In this document: in pieces, positions 1 to 6,395 of the stretch
Layout of the letters: every line of letters begins with the position of its first letter
How positions within the stretch are numbered: position 1 is the stretch's first letter
Source: Alphaproteobacteria bacterium
Lineage (GTDB): Bacteria > Pseudomonadota > Alphaproteobacteria > CAAGCB01 > CAG-977
Assembly: GCA_900768185.1 (NCBI GenBank)
Contig: CAAGCB010000039.1
Span: 1-8,037 of the forward strand
Direction of reading: 5' to 3'
Length of the DNA: 8,037 bases
The notes under the pieces: model-generated
Told to the model about the DNA's origin: nothing
Seen by the model: the letters and a program-made list of their open reading frames with translations, nothing else
Databases searched by the model: none
Program-made: the position numbers and the translations under genes

Positions 1-270
1 CTTGCCCGCTTTGCACACAACGTCCTTGCAGTAATCCACGCAGTCCGAACCGTTCGGCTTCAACCCCGTCGGGCAGGTTTCGCATACACCGTTTGAACAT
101 TTCAAACACCCGCCCGCGCAGGCGCGACGTTCAAATTCGCCGAACTTTTGTCCGCCCGTAATCGAATACGCCCTGCCGCGTCCCAGCTTGTACGCTTTGG
201 CGTCCGCCCCGCGGATCGCCAAAAACAAACCGACGTTCAGGCATAAAATGAAAATCAAAAAGTTTTTCAT
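1..270 (-). CDS. Secreted cysteine-rich protein, 3' end cut by window edge
   Basis: The first 90 codons of a gene that runs off the left edge. It starts at an ATG whose upstream sequence AGGGGCGGCG carries a Shine-Dalgarno-like AGGGG, 10 nt after the stop of the preceding Cys-rich gene, so the two are probably cotranscribed. Residues 1–24 form a signal peptide: MKN, a hydrophobic core (FLIFILCLNVGLFLAI), then a G-A-D-A site. The exported part begins with a short basic segment (about residues 25–50). A cysteine cluster then follows with spacing CxxxCxxCxxxxCxxC, ending in a TGLKPNGSDC module like those in the neighbour (CxxC, G, NG, C). Function is unknown. The pattern resembles EGF-like or furin-type disulfide modules and implies an oxidising location (periplasm, surface or outside). 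I am confident that it is a gene; no role can be assigned. Confidence 0.85.
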   Translation of the reverse strand, partial: MKNFLIFILCLNVGLFLAIRGADAKAYKLGRGRAYSITGGQKFGEFERRACAGGCLKCSNGVCETCPTGLKPNGSDCVDYCKDVVCKAGK

Positions 271-280
271 CGCCGCCCCT

Positions 281-1297
281 TTACTTCGGAATACAGCAGC
301 AGCCGTCAGAAGACATCGACGAATCGGACGGACATTGCGCGACGGTTCCCGCGACGCATTTGCCGCCGATCAGGCTGTAACCCGCGGCGCACGTCGTGCA
401 AACCGTTGACGATGAACACGCGGTACAATTCGCGGAACAGGTGATTTTGACGCACCCCCCGTTTTTCAGCTCGTAACCACTGTTGCAGGTGACGTTTCCG
501 CCGGAACAAGTGGCGTTTTCAGGACAGACCGTTCCCTTTTCACACGATTTTCCGTCGGCGCTCAATGTATAGCCGGATTCGCAGCCGATACAAGGGACGT
601 CTGCGGTTTTTATGTGCTCGTATTCCTTACAGTAGGGAATTTCTTTATAACACCAGCTCAGCCCATTGTGATACACATCTCCGCCGTTCACATATCCGGA
701 CTTGCACTTAAAACTTATACTGTAGGTGGGGGAACACGACACGGCATTTTTATCCTCGCACGGAATACATTGCTGATCTTGCGACGTCGCGCTCACAACG
801 AATAACACTCCGTATCCGTCTTCACATCCGGAACATTGTTTATAACCGGTTTCTTTTTCCCTCCGTTCGTCAAATTCGTCTTTGATTGTACAACGCTCTA
901 CTGTTTGTTTGAAACATGCTATTTCGCCTTTATTCATAACAGTTCCATCTGGAAGCCACCCCTCTTCACATCTACTGCACTTCCTTATTACTCTTATTCC
1001 ATCATAGTCAACCCTTTGGCTAACACAATGTTCCAGCAGTTCATAACATTTTCCATCGGAAGCAGCCCAGCCATTTTCACATTTAGAACAATATCCTGCG
1101 TCGGTAGCATATTGATCAACACAATGATCCGGCAGTTCATAACATTTTCCATTGGAAACACCCCACCCTTTGTCACAGAGCTTGCAATAATTATCAAAAG
1201 CGCAAGTGTTACAATGTTCCACATCGCATTTCATCGCCCGCGCGACGGTCGGCGCCGCCATAAAAACGACGCATAGAAATAAAAAGATTTTCTTCAA
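281..1297 (-). CDS. Secreted cysteine-rich modular protein (338 aa)
   Basis: Start is a TTG with AGGAGGGA six to seven bases upstream, one of the best Shine-Dalgarno sites in the window; no ATG nearby fits. Residues 1–21 are a signal peptide (MKK, hydrophobic core, A-R-A site). The rest holds 40 cysteines in about eight modules of CxxC-x2-G(W/Y)-…-GKC type. Examples are CKLCDKGWGVSNGKC, CSKCENGWAASDGKC, CIGCESGYTLSADGKSC and CTTCAAGYSLIGGKC; the protein ends in a CCC cluster. No catalytic motif, membrane anchor or sorting signal is visible after the signal peptide. The layout resembles EGF-like or growth-factor-receptor Cys-rich repeats, suggesting a disulfide-stabilised exported protein, perhaps for adhesion or protection; that is inference. 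A stretch at about 600–1250 is more AT-rich than neighbouring genes. A second protein of the same kind follows 10 nt downstream, and a structured RNA with a terminator lies just upstream. Confidence 0.88.
   Translation of the reverse strand: MKKIFLFLCVVFMAAPTVARAMKCDVEHCNTCAFDNYCKLCDKGWGVSNGKCYELPDHCVDQYATDAGYCSKCENGWAASDGKCYELLEHCVSQRVDYDGIRVIRKCSRCEEGWLPDGTVMNKGEIACFKQTVERCTIKDEFDERREKETGYKQCSGCEDGYGVLFVVSATSQDQQCIPCEDKNAVSCSPTYSISFKCKSGYVNGGDVYHNGLSWCYKEIPYCKEYEHIKTADVPCIGCESGYTLSADGKSCEKGTVCPENATCSGGNVTCNSGYELKNGGCVKITCSANCTACSSSTVCTTCAAGYSLIGGKCVAGTVAQCPSDSSMSSDGCCCIPK
1037..1152 (-). repeat. Direct repeat of a Cys-rich module
   Basis: An exact 20-base repeat at 1037–1056 and 1133–1152, 96 bp (32 codons) apart, encodes the GKCYEL part of the first two modules of the 338-residue Cys-rich protein. 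Similarity continues on both sides, showing that modules arise by tandem duplication. Confidence 0.8.
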
Positions 1298-1300
1298 GAC

Positions 1301-1308
1301 TCCCTCCT
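1301..1308 (-). promoter_or_regulatory. Strong Shine-Dalgarno deciding a TTG start
   Basis: AGGAGGGA on the minus strand sits at ideal distance from the TTG at 1297 and fixes the start of the Cys-rich gene. It lies only 11 nt after the T-tract of an intrinsic terminator, leaving no room for a separate promoter between them. Confidence 0.8.
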
Positions 1309-1319
1309 TTTTTCAGGTT

Positions 1320-1345
1320 AAAAAAAATGACCGCCAAAAGCGGTC
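1320..1345 (-). terminator. Intrinsic terminator directly upstream of the Cys-rich gene
   Basis: On the minus strand GACCGC, a TTTTG loop and GCGGTC form a perfect 6-bp stem followed by A and eight T. It ends the structured RNA region to its right. Because it lies 11 nt before the Shine-Dalgarno of the next gene, it may work as an attenuator rather than a simple end of transcription. Confidence 0.8.
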
Positions 1346-1600
1346 GGGGAGTTGAACAACCATACACAGTTATGATCCGATCGACCTTTAAACGCCCCCG
1401 TTTTTTTCAAGGATAAGAACGGAGTGCGTTCTGGACATACGCCAATCGCTCCCCAACCGTCGCACGAACGCGCAGGGGAATAAGCCCGCTTTGAAATAAA
1501 GCGGTCGTAACGACGCCGTAAAGAAGACGCCGACTGTGTATAAAAAGCTGTTCAAGGCTCCGCGCCCGCTAAGGCACTTGTTTGCTTTAAAACAAACCTT
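1329..1600 (-). ncRNA. Candidate structured leader or small RNA with alternative terminator/antiterminator pairing
   Basis: No convincing gene occupies the 350 bases between the asd terminator and the Cys-rich gene, but the sequence is rich in pairing. A long-range helix joins 1533–1561 with 1348–1370: nine perfect pairs (1533–1541 with 1362–1370), nine with one G·U (1547–1555 with 1352–1360), and GGAG/CTCC (1558–1561 with 1348–1351). Inside it are hairpins such as CCGCTTT/AAAGCGG (near 1488–1506), a CCCC/GGGG hairpin enclosing a TTCG loop (1451–1478) and AGAACG/CGTTCT (near 1416–1432). The segment 1449–1458 (GGTTGGGGAG) can pair over ten positions with 1342–1351 (CTCCCCGACC). That would take up the left arm of the terminator and also break the GGAG/CTCC pairing. 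This is the layout of a transcription attenuator or riboswitch; an independent small RNA with its own terminator is the alternative. I recognise no known riboswitch, 6S RNA or tmRNA consensus. Confidence 0.5.
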
Positions 1601-1604
1601 TATC

Positions 1605-1633
1605 AGGATATAAAAAGAAACTATTGAAAACAA
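1605..1633 (-). promoter_or_regulatory. Weak candidate promoter for the structured RNA and Cys-rich genes
   Basis: TTGTTT (1628–1633) and TATCCT (1605–1610) are separated by 17 bases in a very AT-rich stretch just after the asd terminator. The match to the sigma-70 consensus is only partial (3/6 and 4/6). Position supports it: some promoter is needed here, since asd ends in a terminator and the RNA structure begins about 40 nt further on. Predicted start is near 1598. Confidence 0.35.
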
Positions 1634-1648
1634 GTTTTTTTTCCATAC

Positions 1649-1673
1649 AAAAAAACTCCCTTAACCAAGGGAG
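1649..1673 (-). terminator. Intrinsic terminator after asd
   Basis: On the minus strand CTCCCTT, loop GGTT and AAGGGAG form a perfect 7-bp stem followed by seven T. It begins 35 nt after the asd stop codon and ends that transcript. Confidence 0.9.
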
Positions 1674-1707
1674 CTTTTCCGCTTTAAAATTTCCGTTTCA
1701 AAAATTT

Positions 1708-2730
1708 TTATTTATTCAAATAATCGCGAACCAGCACTTCGGCGATTTGAACGGCGTTCAGCGCCGCGCCTTTACGCAGATTGTCCGCCACGCACCAAAA
1801 GCTCAACCCGTTGTCAATCGTCGCGTCGGAACGGATGCGCGACACAAAAACGTCGTCTTCGCCCGCGATTTCCGCCTGCGTGGGATAGCCGCCGGCTTCG
1901 CGCGTGTCCAACACCGTCACGCCGGGCGTCTTTTTCAAAACAAACGTCGCGTCCTTGTCAGAAATTTCCTTTTCGGTTTCAATGTTGACATATTCGGCGT
2001 GTCCGACAAAAACGGGAACGCGCGCGCAGTTGGCGTGAACCTTGATTTTCGGATCGACGATCTTTTTCGTTTCAACCGTCATTTTCCATTCTTCCTTGGT
2101 CGAACCGTCGTCCAAAAACACGTCGATATGCGGAATGACGTTGAACGCGATCTGTTTGGGAAACTTGTTTTGCGTTTTGGACACGTCTTCGCCCCAATAG
2201 ACGCCTTTGGTCTGATCAAACAGTTCGTCCATCGCCGCCTTGCCCGCGCCCGAAACGGACTGATAGGTCGTCACGACGACGCGTTTGACGTGAAAAGCCT
2301 TGTGCAAAGCCGCCAACGGAACAACCATCTGAATTGTCGAACAATTCGGGTTTGCGATGATGTTTTTCTTTTTATAACCGGCGATCGCTTCGGGGTTGAC
2401 TTCGGGAACGACCAACGGCACGTCGGGATCCATGCGCCATTGCGACGAATTGTCAATGACGACGCAACCCGCCGCCGCGATTTTCGGCGCGTATTTTTCG
2501 GAAACGGATCCGCCCGCGCTCATCAGCGCGATATCGATTCCGTTAAAATCGAATTTTTCCAGATCGTGAACTTTCAGCACTTCGTCGTCGCCGAACGAAA
2601 CTTCTTTTCCCGCGGAACGCGCGGAAGCGACGGCGAACACCTTTTCAGCCGGAAAATTTCTTTGCGCCAGCGTTTGCAACATTTCACGCCCGACGTTTCC
2701 CGTCGCGCCGACAACAGCGACTTTGACCAT
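1708..2730 (-). CDS. asd: Aspartate-semialdehyde dehydrogenase
   Basis: Catalyses NADPH-dependent reduction of aspartyl-4-phosphate to aspartate-4-semialdehyde, the branch point to lysine/diaminopimelate, threonine and methionine; cytosolic. The 340-residue protein is of normal length. The N-terminal Rossmann loop is GATGNVG at residues 8–14. The active-site cysteine is C130 in NPNCST. SGAGKAAMDEL, FNVIPHID and RVPVFVGHAE follow in family order, and the C-terminal dinucleotide-binding end is DNGLSFWCVADNLRKGAALNA. The start is the ATG at 2730, with AGGAGA seven bases upstream. An in-frame ATG at 2754 would translate through that Shine-Dalgarno and is rejected. The gene lies 146 nt after rplS behind a strong terminator, so it is probably a separate transcript. 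A terminator-like hairpin sits just before its Shine-Dalgarno, and its own terminator follows. All diagnostic residues are present. Confidence 0.96.
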   Translation of the reverse strand: MVKVAVVGATGNVGREMLQTLAQRNFPAEKVFAVASARSAGKEVSFGDDEVLKVHDLEKFDFNGIDIALMSAGGSVSEKYAPKIAAAGCVVIDNSSQWRMDPDVPLVVPEVNPEAIAGYKKKNIIANPNCSTIQMVVPLAALHKAFHVKRVVVTTYQSVSGAGKAAMDELFDQTKGVYWGEDVSKTQNKFPKQIAFNVIPHIDVFLDDGSTKEEWKMTVETKKIVDPKIKVHANCARVPVFVGHAEYVNIETEKEISDKDATFVLKKTPGVTVLDTREAGGYPTQAEIAGEDDVFVSRIRSDATIDNGLSFWCVADNLRKGAALNAVQIAEVLVRDYLNK

Positions 2731-2755
2731 TGTGTGTTCTCCTGATAATGACAAT

Positions 2756-2785
2756 AAAAGCCCGCCTGCCCTTGCGGCATCGGGG
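2756..2785 (-). promoter_or_regulatory. Terminator-like hairpin just upstream of the asd ribosome binding site
   Basis: On the minus strand CCCG and TGCC pair with GGCA and CGGG around a GCAAG loop, followed by C, four T, A and two T. It lies 12 nt before the asd Shine-Dalgarno (2738–2743). It could be a second, back-up terminator of the rplS transcript or an attenuator in the asd leader. No convincing promoter was found between it and the preceding terminator; GATAAA near 2795 is the best −10-like string. Confidence 0.4.
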
Positions 2786-2807
2786 AATTTTTATCAGCTC
2801 TCTGCGG

Positions 2808-2849
2808 AAAGAAAAGCGGCGGGGTTTGCACCCGTTTCACGCCGCCTTT
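2808..2849 (-). terminator. Intrinsic terminator of the ffh–rplS operon
   Basis: On the minus strand AAAGGCGGCG pairs with CGCCGCTTTT over ten positions (one G·U), with an inner GGGT-gcaa-ACCC hairpin, followed by a T-rich tract TTTTCTTT. It starts about 27 nt after the rplS stop and closes the five-gene operon. Confidence 0.85.
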
Positions 2850-2876
2850 CTTCCGAAAGCCAGAGGCAAAAATATA

Positions 2877-3245
2877 TTACTTCGCCGTATCGGTGATTTC
2901 GGTGATACGGGCGGCTTTGCCGCGCAGGTTGCGGAGGTAGTACAACTTCGCGCGACGAACTTTACCGCGGCGGGAAACTTCCACCTTGGCGACATTCGGG
3001 GAATAGACGGGGAACACGCGTTCGACGCCTTCGCCGAAAGAAATTTTGCGGACGGTGAACGTCGAATTCAGACCGTCGTTTTTACGGGCGATGCAAACGC
3101 CTTCGAAAATCTGAATACGTTCGCGGTCGCCTTCGACGACTTTCGCGTGGACGCGCAGGGTGTCGCCGGCTTTAAATTCGGGAAAACCTTCTTTCTTGGT
3201 CAGTTTTTCCATCTGCTCTTTTTCGAGCGTTTTGATCAAATCCAT
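2877..3245 (-). CDS. rplS: 50S ribosomal protein L19
   Basis: Large-subunit protein at the 30S–50S interface (bridge B8 region in known structures). The 122-residue product has the family order: an N-terminal helix (MDLIKTLEKEQME), then FKAGDTLRVHAKVVEGDRERIQIFEGVCIAR, NSTFTVRKISFGEGVERVFP, YSPNVAKVEV, and the basic RRGKVRRAKLYYLRNLRGKAARI. Length is normal. The ATG lies 4 nt after the trmD stop, with GAGG in the overlapping trmD end as Shine-Dalgarno. It is the last gene of the operon, with the terminator shortly after. Nothing unusual is seen. Confidence 0.98.
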   Translation of the reverse strand: MDLIKTLEKEQMEKLTKKEGFPEFKAGDTLRVHAKVVEGDRERIQIFEGVCIARKNDGLNSTFTVRKISFGEGVERVFPVYSPNVAKVEVSRRGKVRRAKLYYLRNLRGKAARITEITDTAK

Positions 3246-3249
3246 AATT

Positions 3250-3960
3250 TTAATCCTCTCGCTTTTTCGCGGTTTCCAGATATGCTTTCCACAAATCCGG
3301 TCGCCGCCGTTTTGTTAATTCTTCCGCCTGAACCTGTCGCCAAGCGGCAATCCGTCCGTGATGTCCCGAATTCAGGACTTCGGGGACGGTGCGCCCGTTC
3401 CATTCAACGGGGCGCGTATATTGCGGATATTCCAGCAGACCGTTGCTGAAACTTTCTTCCGTCAAGGAATCGCGACTGCCCATGACCCCCGGCAACAGAC
3501 GCACAATCGCGTCCAGCACCGCCAAAGCCGCCGGTTCGCCCCCCGAAAGAACAAAGTCGCCCAAGCTGACTTCTTCAAACGGATAAGCTTCCAGCACGCG
3601 TTCGTCTATTCCCTCGAACCGACCGCAAAGGAAAGTCGCCTCTCCCTCGCTTGCCAGCCGTTCCACCGTTTGCTGCGTCACTTTCGCGCCGCGCGGCGAA
3701 AAATAGATCAAACGCGTTCCCGCGTGATGAACGGCTTCAACAGCCCTGCCCAGCACATCGGGGCGCATGACCATTCCGGCTCCGCCGCCAAAGGGGGTAT
3801 CGTCCACCGTTCTGTGACGATCCGTCGCAAAATCGCGAATATTCGTCACGTTCAGCGTCCACTTTCCTTCGTCCAAAGCCTTTCCCGCCAAAGAACACCC
3901 CAGATATCCGGGGAACATTTCGGGAAAAACGGTCAGCACGTTCGCCGTAAAAAAAGACAT
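3250..3960 (-). CDS. trmD: tRNA (guanine-N1)-methyltransferase TrmD
   Basis: Transfers a methyl group from S-adenosylmethionine to N1 of G37 next to the anticodon in tRNAs with G36, preventing +1 frameshifting. The 236-residue protein shows the SPOUT trefoil-knot signatures. These are FPEMFPGYLGCSLAGKA near the N-terminus, DDTPFGGGAGMVM (about 53–65), LCGRFEGIDERV (about 111–122) and SLGDFVLSGGEPAAL (about 131–145). Later come SFSNGLLEYPQYTRP and the GHHG segment of the C-terminal tRNA-binding domain. Length fits the family. The ATG is one base after the rimM stop (TGA-G-ATG), so translational coupling is very likely; GGAG within the end of rimM serves as Shine-Dalgarno. Confidence 0.98.
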   Translation of the reverse strand: MSFFTANVLTVFPEMFPGYLGCSLAGKALDEGKWTLNVTNIRDFATDRHRTVDDTPFGGGAGMVMRPDVLGRAVEAVHHAGTRLIYFSPRGAKVTQQTVERLASEGEATFLCGRFEGIDERVLEAYPFEEVSLGDFVLSGGEPAALAVLDAIVRLLPGVMGSRDSLTEESFSNGLLEYPQYTRPVEWNGRTVPEVLNSGHHGRIAAWRQVQAEELTKRRRPDLWKAYLETAKKRED

Positions 3961-3961
3961 C

Positions 3962-4495
3962 TCACGGCTCCGGCTTTTCGGGTTTGACTTCGACGCATTC
4001 AGGCAGGCATATCGTTGCGACGCGGGCTTTCAAATCAACGGCGGGGACGTTTTTTTCGGAAAAGGAAACGAAATCGTCGATTCCGTCGATTTCCAGCATA
4101 TCCCCCGCGCCGAAGTTATGAACCCCCGCGATTTTCCCCAGAATTTTACCGTCCGGCGTTTTCGCCGTCATGCCGATCAAATCGACATAGTAAAATTCGT
4201 CGGCGTCCGTTTCGGGCAGTTTTTCGCGGGGAACGTACAGTTCCGTTCCGCGCAACGCCTCCGCCGCCGTCCTGTCCGTCAATCCGTCAATGGCGACAAG
4301 GAAAATCCCCTTGCTTTCCCCGACGATTTTGACATTGAAAGAACGTCGACCCGACGCGTCGTACAGCGTCCCGAAAGTCGCAAAATCACTTGCCTTCCGC
4401 GTAAAGCTTTTGACTTTGACGTTGCCGCGAACGCCGTGAACCGTCGTGATGACGCCCACGCAAACCATGTTTTGACGTTCAGCGGAATCGGTCAT
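3962..4495 (-). CDS. rimM: 16S rRNA processing protein RimM
   Basis: Assembly factor that binds S19 and helps mature the 30S head. The 177 residues show the usual two domains. The N-terminal RimM barrel has VGVITTVHGVRGNVKVKSF (about 13–31) and ends in LRGTELYVPREKLPE. The C-terminal PRC-barrel begins at EFYYVDLIGM and includes GKIAGVHNFGAGDMLEI. The start at 4495 has GAGGGG about 12 nt upstream; an internal ATG at MVCVGV is possible but leaves a poorer site. The gene lies 22 nt after rpsP and one base before trmD. The C-terminus carries a short Pro/Lys/Glu tail. Confidence 0.96.
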   Translation of the reverse strand: MTDSAERQNMVCVGVITTVHGVRGNVKVKSFTRKASDFATFGTLYDASGRRSFNVKIVGESKGIFLVAIDGLTDRTAAEALRGTELYVPREKLPETDADEFYYVDLIGMTAKTPDGKILGKIAGVHNFGAGDMLEIDGIDDFVSFSEKNVPAVDLKARVATICLPECVEVKPEKPEP

Positions 4496-4517
4496 TGTCG
4501 TCGTGTCCCCTCAGGCA

Positions 4518-4877
4518 TCAAGCTTCGGCGGAAGCGGCGGCGGCAGCCTCGGCTTTGGCTTTGGCGCGTTCCTGAGCTTTCGCTTTCGGCGCGGACTTCT
4601 GCGGACGTTCGTTAATCACGGGCGCGGCGCACAGTCCCATTTTGGACAGCAATTTTGCGACGCGTTCCGTCGGTTGAGCACCGACGCCCAGCCAATATTT
4701 CACGCGTTCGACTTTGACGACGACGCGTTCGGCGTGATCCGCCGGCAACAGCGGATTGTAGGAACCGACGCGTTCAATGAAACGACCGTCGCGCGCGCAA
4801 CGCTGATCAGCCACGACGATTTTATGAAAAGGCGCGCCTTTCGATCCGCCGCGGGCAAGTCTGATACGAACTGACAT
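4518..4877 (-). CDS. rpsP: 30S ribosomal protein S16
   Basis: Small-subunit protein that binds the 5' domain of 16S rRNA early in assembly. The 119-residue product begins MSVRIRLARGGSKGAPFHKIVVAD, followed by DGRFIERVGSYNPL and VERVKYWLGVGAQPTERVAKLL, all diagnostic. About 30 residues of Ala/Lys/Glu-rich tail extend past the S16 core, as is common in alphaproteobacteria. The start has GAGGT about ten bases upstream. It sits 39 nt after ffh and 22 nt before rimM in the operon. Confidence 0.98.
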   Translation of the reverse strand: MSVRIRLARGGSKGAPFHKIVVADQRCARDGRFIERVGSYNPLLPADHAERVVVKVERVKYWLGVGAQPTERVAKLLSKMGLCAAPVINERPQKSAPKAKAQERAKAKAEAAAAASAEA

Positions 4878-4916
4878 AGTTTAATTACCTCACTTAAATC
4901 TGGTTAATGTCTGCGA

Positions 4917-6308
4917 TTACGACGGGAATCCGCCGAACGGAGGAAATCCCCCCATTCCGCCGAAACCGCCACCGAAGCCGCCGGGCAGACCGCCGAACAG
5001 ACCCCGCTTTCCCATTTTTTTCATCTTTTTCATCACATCGGCGATTTGTTCGTACTGTTTCAACAATTTGTTGACGTCCTGCACGGACAGACCGCACCCC
5101 GCGGCGATGCGTTTTTTACGCGCCGCCTTGATGATGTCAGGATTCCGGCGTTCACGGGGCGTCATGGAAAGAATGATCGCCTCCTGCCGTTTAAAGATTT
5201 TGTCGTCAATTTTGGCGGCATCGATCTGCGCTTTGAATTTGCCCATACCGGGAATCAGCCCCAACAAGCCTTTCAAATCGCCCATCTTTTGCATCTGCCG
5301 CAACTGCGACAACAAATCATTCAGGTCAAAGCGTCCGTCCATCATGCGTTTCGCGACGCGTTCCGCTTCGTCCTTGTCCATTTTTTCCGCCGCCGTTTCC
5401 ACCAAAGAAACGACGTCGCCCATTCCCAAAATACGCCCCGCCAAACGGTCGGGGTGGAACGGTTCCAACGCATCGACTTTTTCGCCGACGCCCAAAAACT
5501 TAATCGGACGCCCCGTCACCGCGCGCATCGACAACGCCGCGCCGCCGCGGGAATCGCCGTCGACACGGGTCAGGACAATCCCCGTAATTCCGATCTTTTC
5601 GTTAAACTCGCGCGCGATATTGACCGCGTCCTGCCCCGCCAAAGCATCAACGACCAAAAGCGTTTCCTTCGGCTGAACCAGAGTGCGGATTTCGGTCACC
5701 TCGCCCATCATGTCCAAATCGACATGCAACCGCCCCGCCGTATCCAACACAACGACGTCGTAACCGCCCTTGCGCCCTTCGGTCATCGCGCGGGACGCGA
5801 TCGCCTTGGGTTTTTCGCCGACAATGATCGGCAGCACGTCAACGCCGATTTGCGCCCCCAGCTGCGCCAACTGTTCCTGCGCGGCGGGACGGTACACGTC
5901 CAGCGACGCCAACAACGCGCGTTTTTTATCCCGCTTCAAGCGCAAAGCCAGCTTGGCGGAAGTCGTCGTTTTCCCCGACCCCTGCAACCCGACCATCAAA
6001 ACGGGAACGGGCGCGGCGGCGTTCAAATCAAGCGCGGCATTTTCCCCGCCCAACATTTCGACCAGCGCGTCATGAACGATTTTAACGACCATCTGCGACG
6101 GCGTAACGGATTTGACAACCGCTTGCCCCACCGCGCGATCTTTGATTTTGGCGACAACGTCTTTGACCACGGGCAGAGCGACGTCGGCTTCCAGCAAAGC
6201 GACGCGGATTTCACGCATCGCGCCGTCGACATCGGATTCCGTCAAAGCCCCCCGATGCGCCAAACGGTCGAACACGCCGCTTAATTTTTCCGCCAAAGAA
6301 TCAAACAT
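4917..6308 (-). CDS. ffh: Signal recognition particle GTPase Ffh
   Basis: Binds signal sequences of nascent membrane proteins together with 4.5S RNA and, through FtsY, delivers ribosomes to the SecYEG translocon. The 463 residues show the N domain (about 1–95) and the G domain: P-loop GLQGSGKTT 107–115, DVYRPAA 137–143, DTAGR 189–193, TRVDGDSRGG 247–256 and GVGEK 273–277. The M domain (about 305–436) has IPGMGKFK, SMTPRERRNP and RIAAGCGLSVQDVNKLLKQ, the SRP-RNA-binding helix region. The Arg in TRVDG, where many bacteria have Lys, is typical of alphaproteobacteria. The tail after residue 436 is about 27 residues of Gly, Phe and Pro rather than a Met-rich end. GAGG lies six bases before the ATG. 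First gene of the operon, under the promoter at 6421–6449. Confidence 0.98.
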   Translation of the reverse strand: MFDSLAEKLSGVFDRLAHRGALTESDVDGAMREIRVALLEADVALPVVKDVVAKIKDRAVGQAVVKSVTPSQMVVKIVHDALVEMLGGENAALDLNAAAPVPVLMVGLQGSGKTTTSAKLALRLKRDKKRALLASLDVYRPAAQEQLAQLGAQIGVDVLPIIVGEKPKAIASRAMTEGRKGGYDVVVLDTAGRLHVDLDMMGEVTEIRTLVQPKETLLVVDALAGQDAVNIAREFNEKIGITGIVLTRVDGDSRGGAALSMRAVTGRPIKFLGVGEKVDALEPFHPDRLAGRILGMGDVVSLVETAAEKMDKDEAERVAKRMMDGRFDLNDLLSQLRQMQKMGDLKGLLGLIPGMGKFKAQIDAAKIDDKIFKRQEAIILSMTPRERRNPDIIKAARKKRIAAGCGLSVQDVNKLLKQYEQIADVMKKMKKMGKRGLFGGLPGGFGGGFGGMGGFPPFGGFPS

Positions 6309-6320
6309 TTAAACCTCTTA

Positions 6321-6395
6321 AACCTTATACAAACAAAAAGGGCGTCTGTGAGCGTATCTTCACCGGCAGACGAACCTCCGTGGAGGCATAAGGTT
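6321..6395 (-). promoter_or_regulatory. Candidate structured leader (three-way junction) of ffh
   Basis: In the untranslated leader between the promoter and ffh, AACCTTAT (6388–6395) and ATAAGGTT (6321–6328, minus-strand reading) form an 8-bp helix. It encloses two hairpins: CCTCC/GGAGG (6375–6386) and GTCTG with nested TGA against TCACAGAC (6344–6371). The second is followed by GCC and five T, so it resembles a weak terminator. The closing helix ends four bases from the ffh Shine-Dalgarno GAGG (6314–6317). The layout suggests cis control of ffh operon expression. I cannot match it to a named riboswitch or ribosomal-protein leader. Confidence 0.5.

Noticed and set aside
1320..1600. tmRNA, RNase P RNA or 6S RNA
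   Set aside because: No tag-peptide frame, T-arm with CCA, or RNase P core consensus is present. GGTTGGGGAGC is slightly like a 6S segment, but the overall fold is branched rather than one long hairpin, so I did not name it.
1388..1633. Minus-strand 81-codon frame in the asd–Cys-rich interval
   Set aside because: No Shine-Dalgarno, no recognisable family, and its TTG start falls on the candidate −35 box. The interval is better explained as structured RNA.
1624..2745. Long plus-strand open frame (373 codons) opposite asd
   Set aside because: It is antisense to a gene with every family motif. The product is rich in Arg, His and Phe and has no recognisable domain, as expected for a reverse-strand shadow.
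2731..2754. Upstream ATG of asd at 2754
   Set aside because: It would translate the obvious Shine-Dalgarno AGGAGA. The ATG at 2730 begins directly with the conserved VKVAVVGATG.
5046..6284. Long plus-strand open frame (412 codons) opposite ffh
   Set aside because: Shadow of the high-GC codon pattern of ffh; low-complexity Arg/Gln/His composition and no start signal.
6321..6395. 4.5S SRP RNA gene next to ffh
   Set aside because: The conserved GGAAG/AGCAG core of SRP RNA is absent and the structure is a short branched leader.
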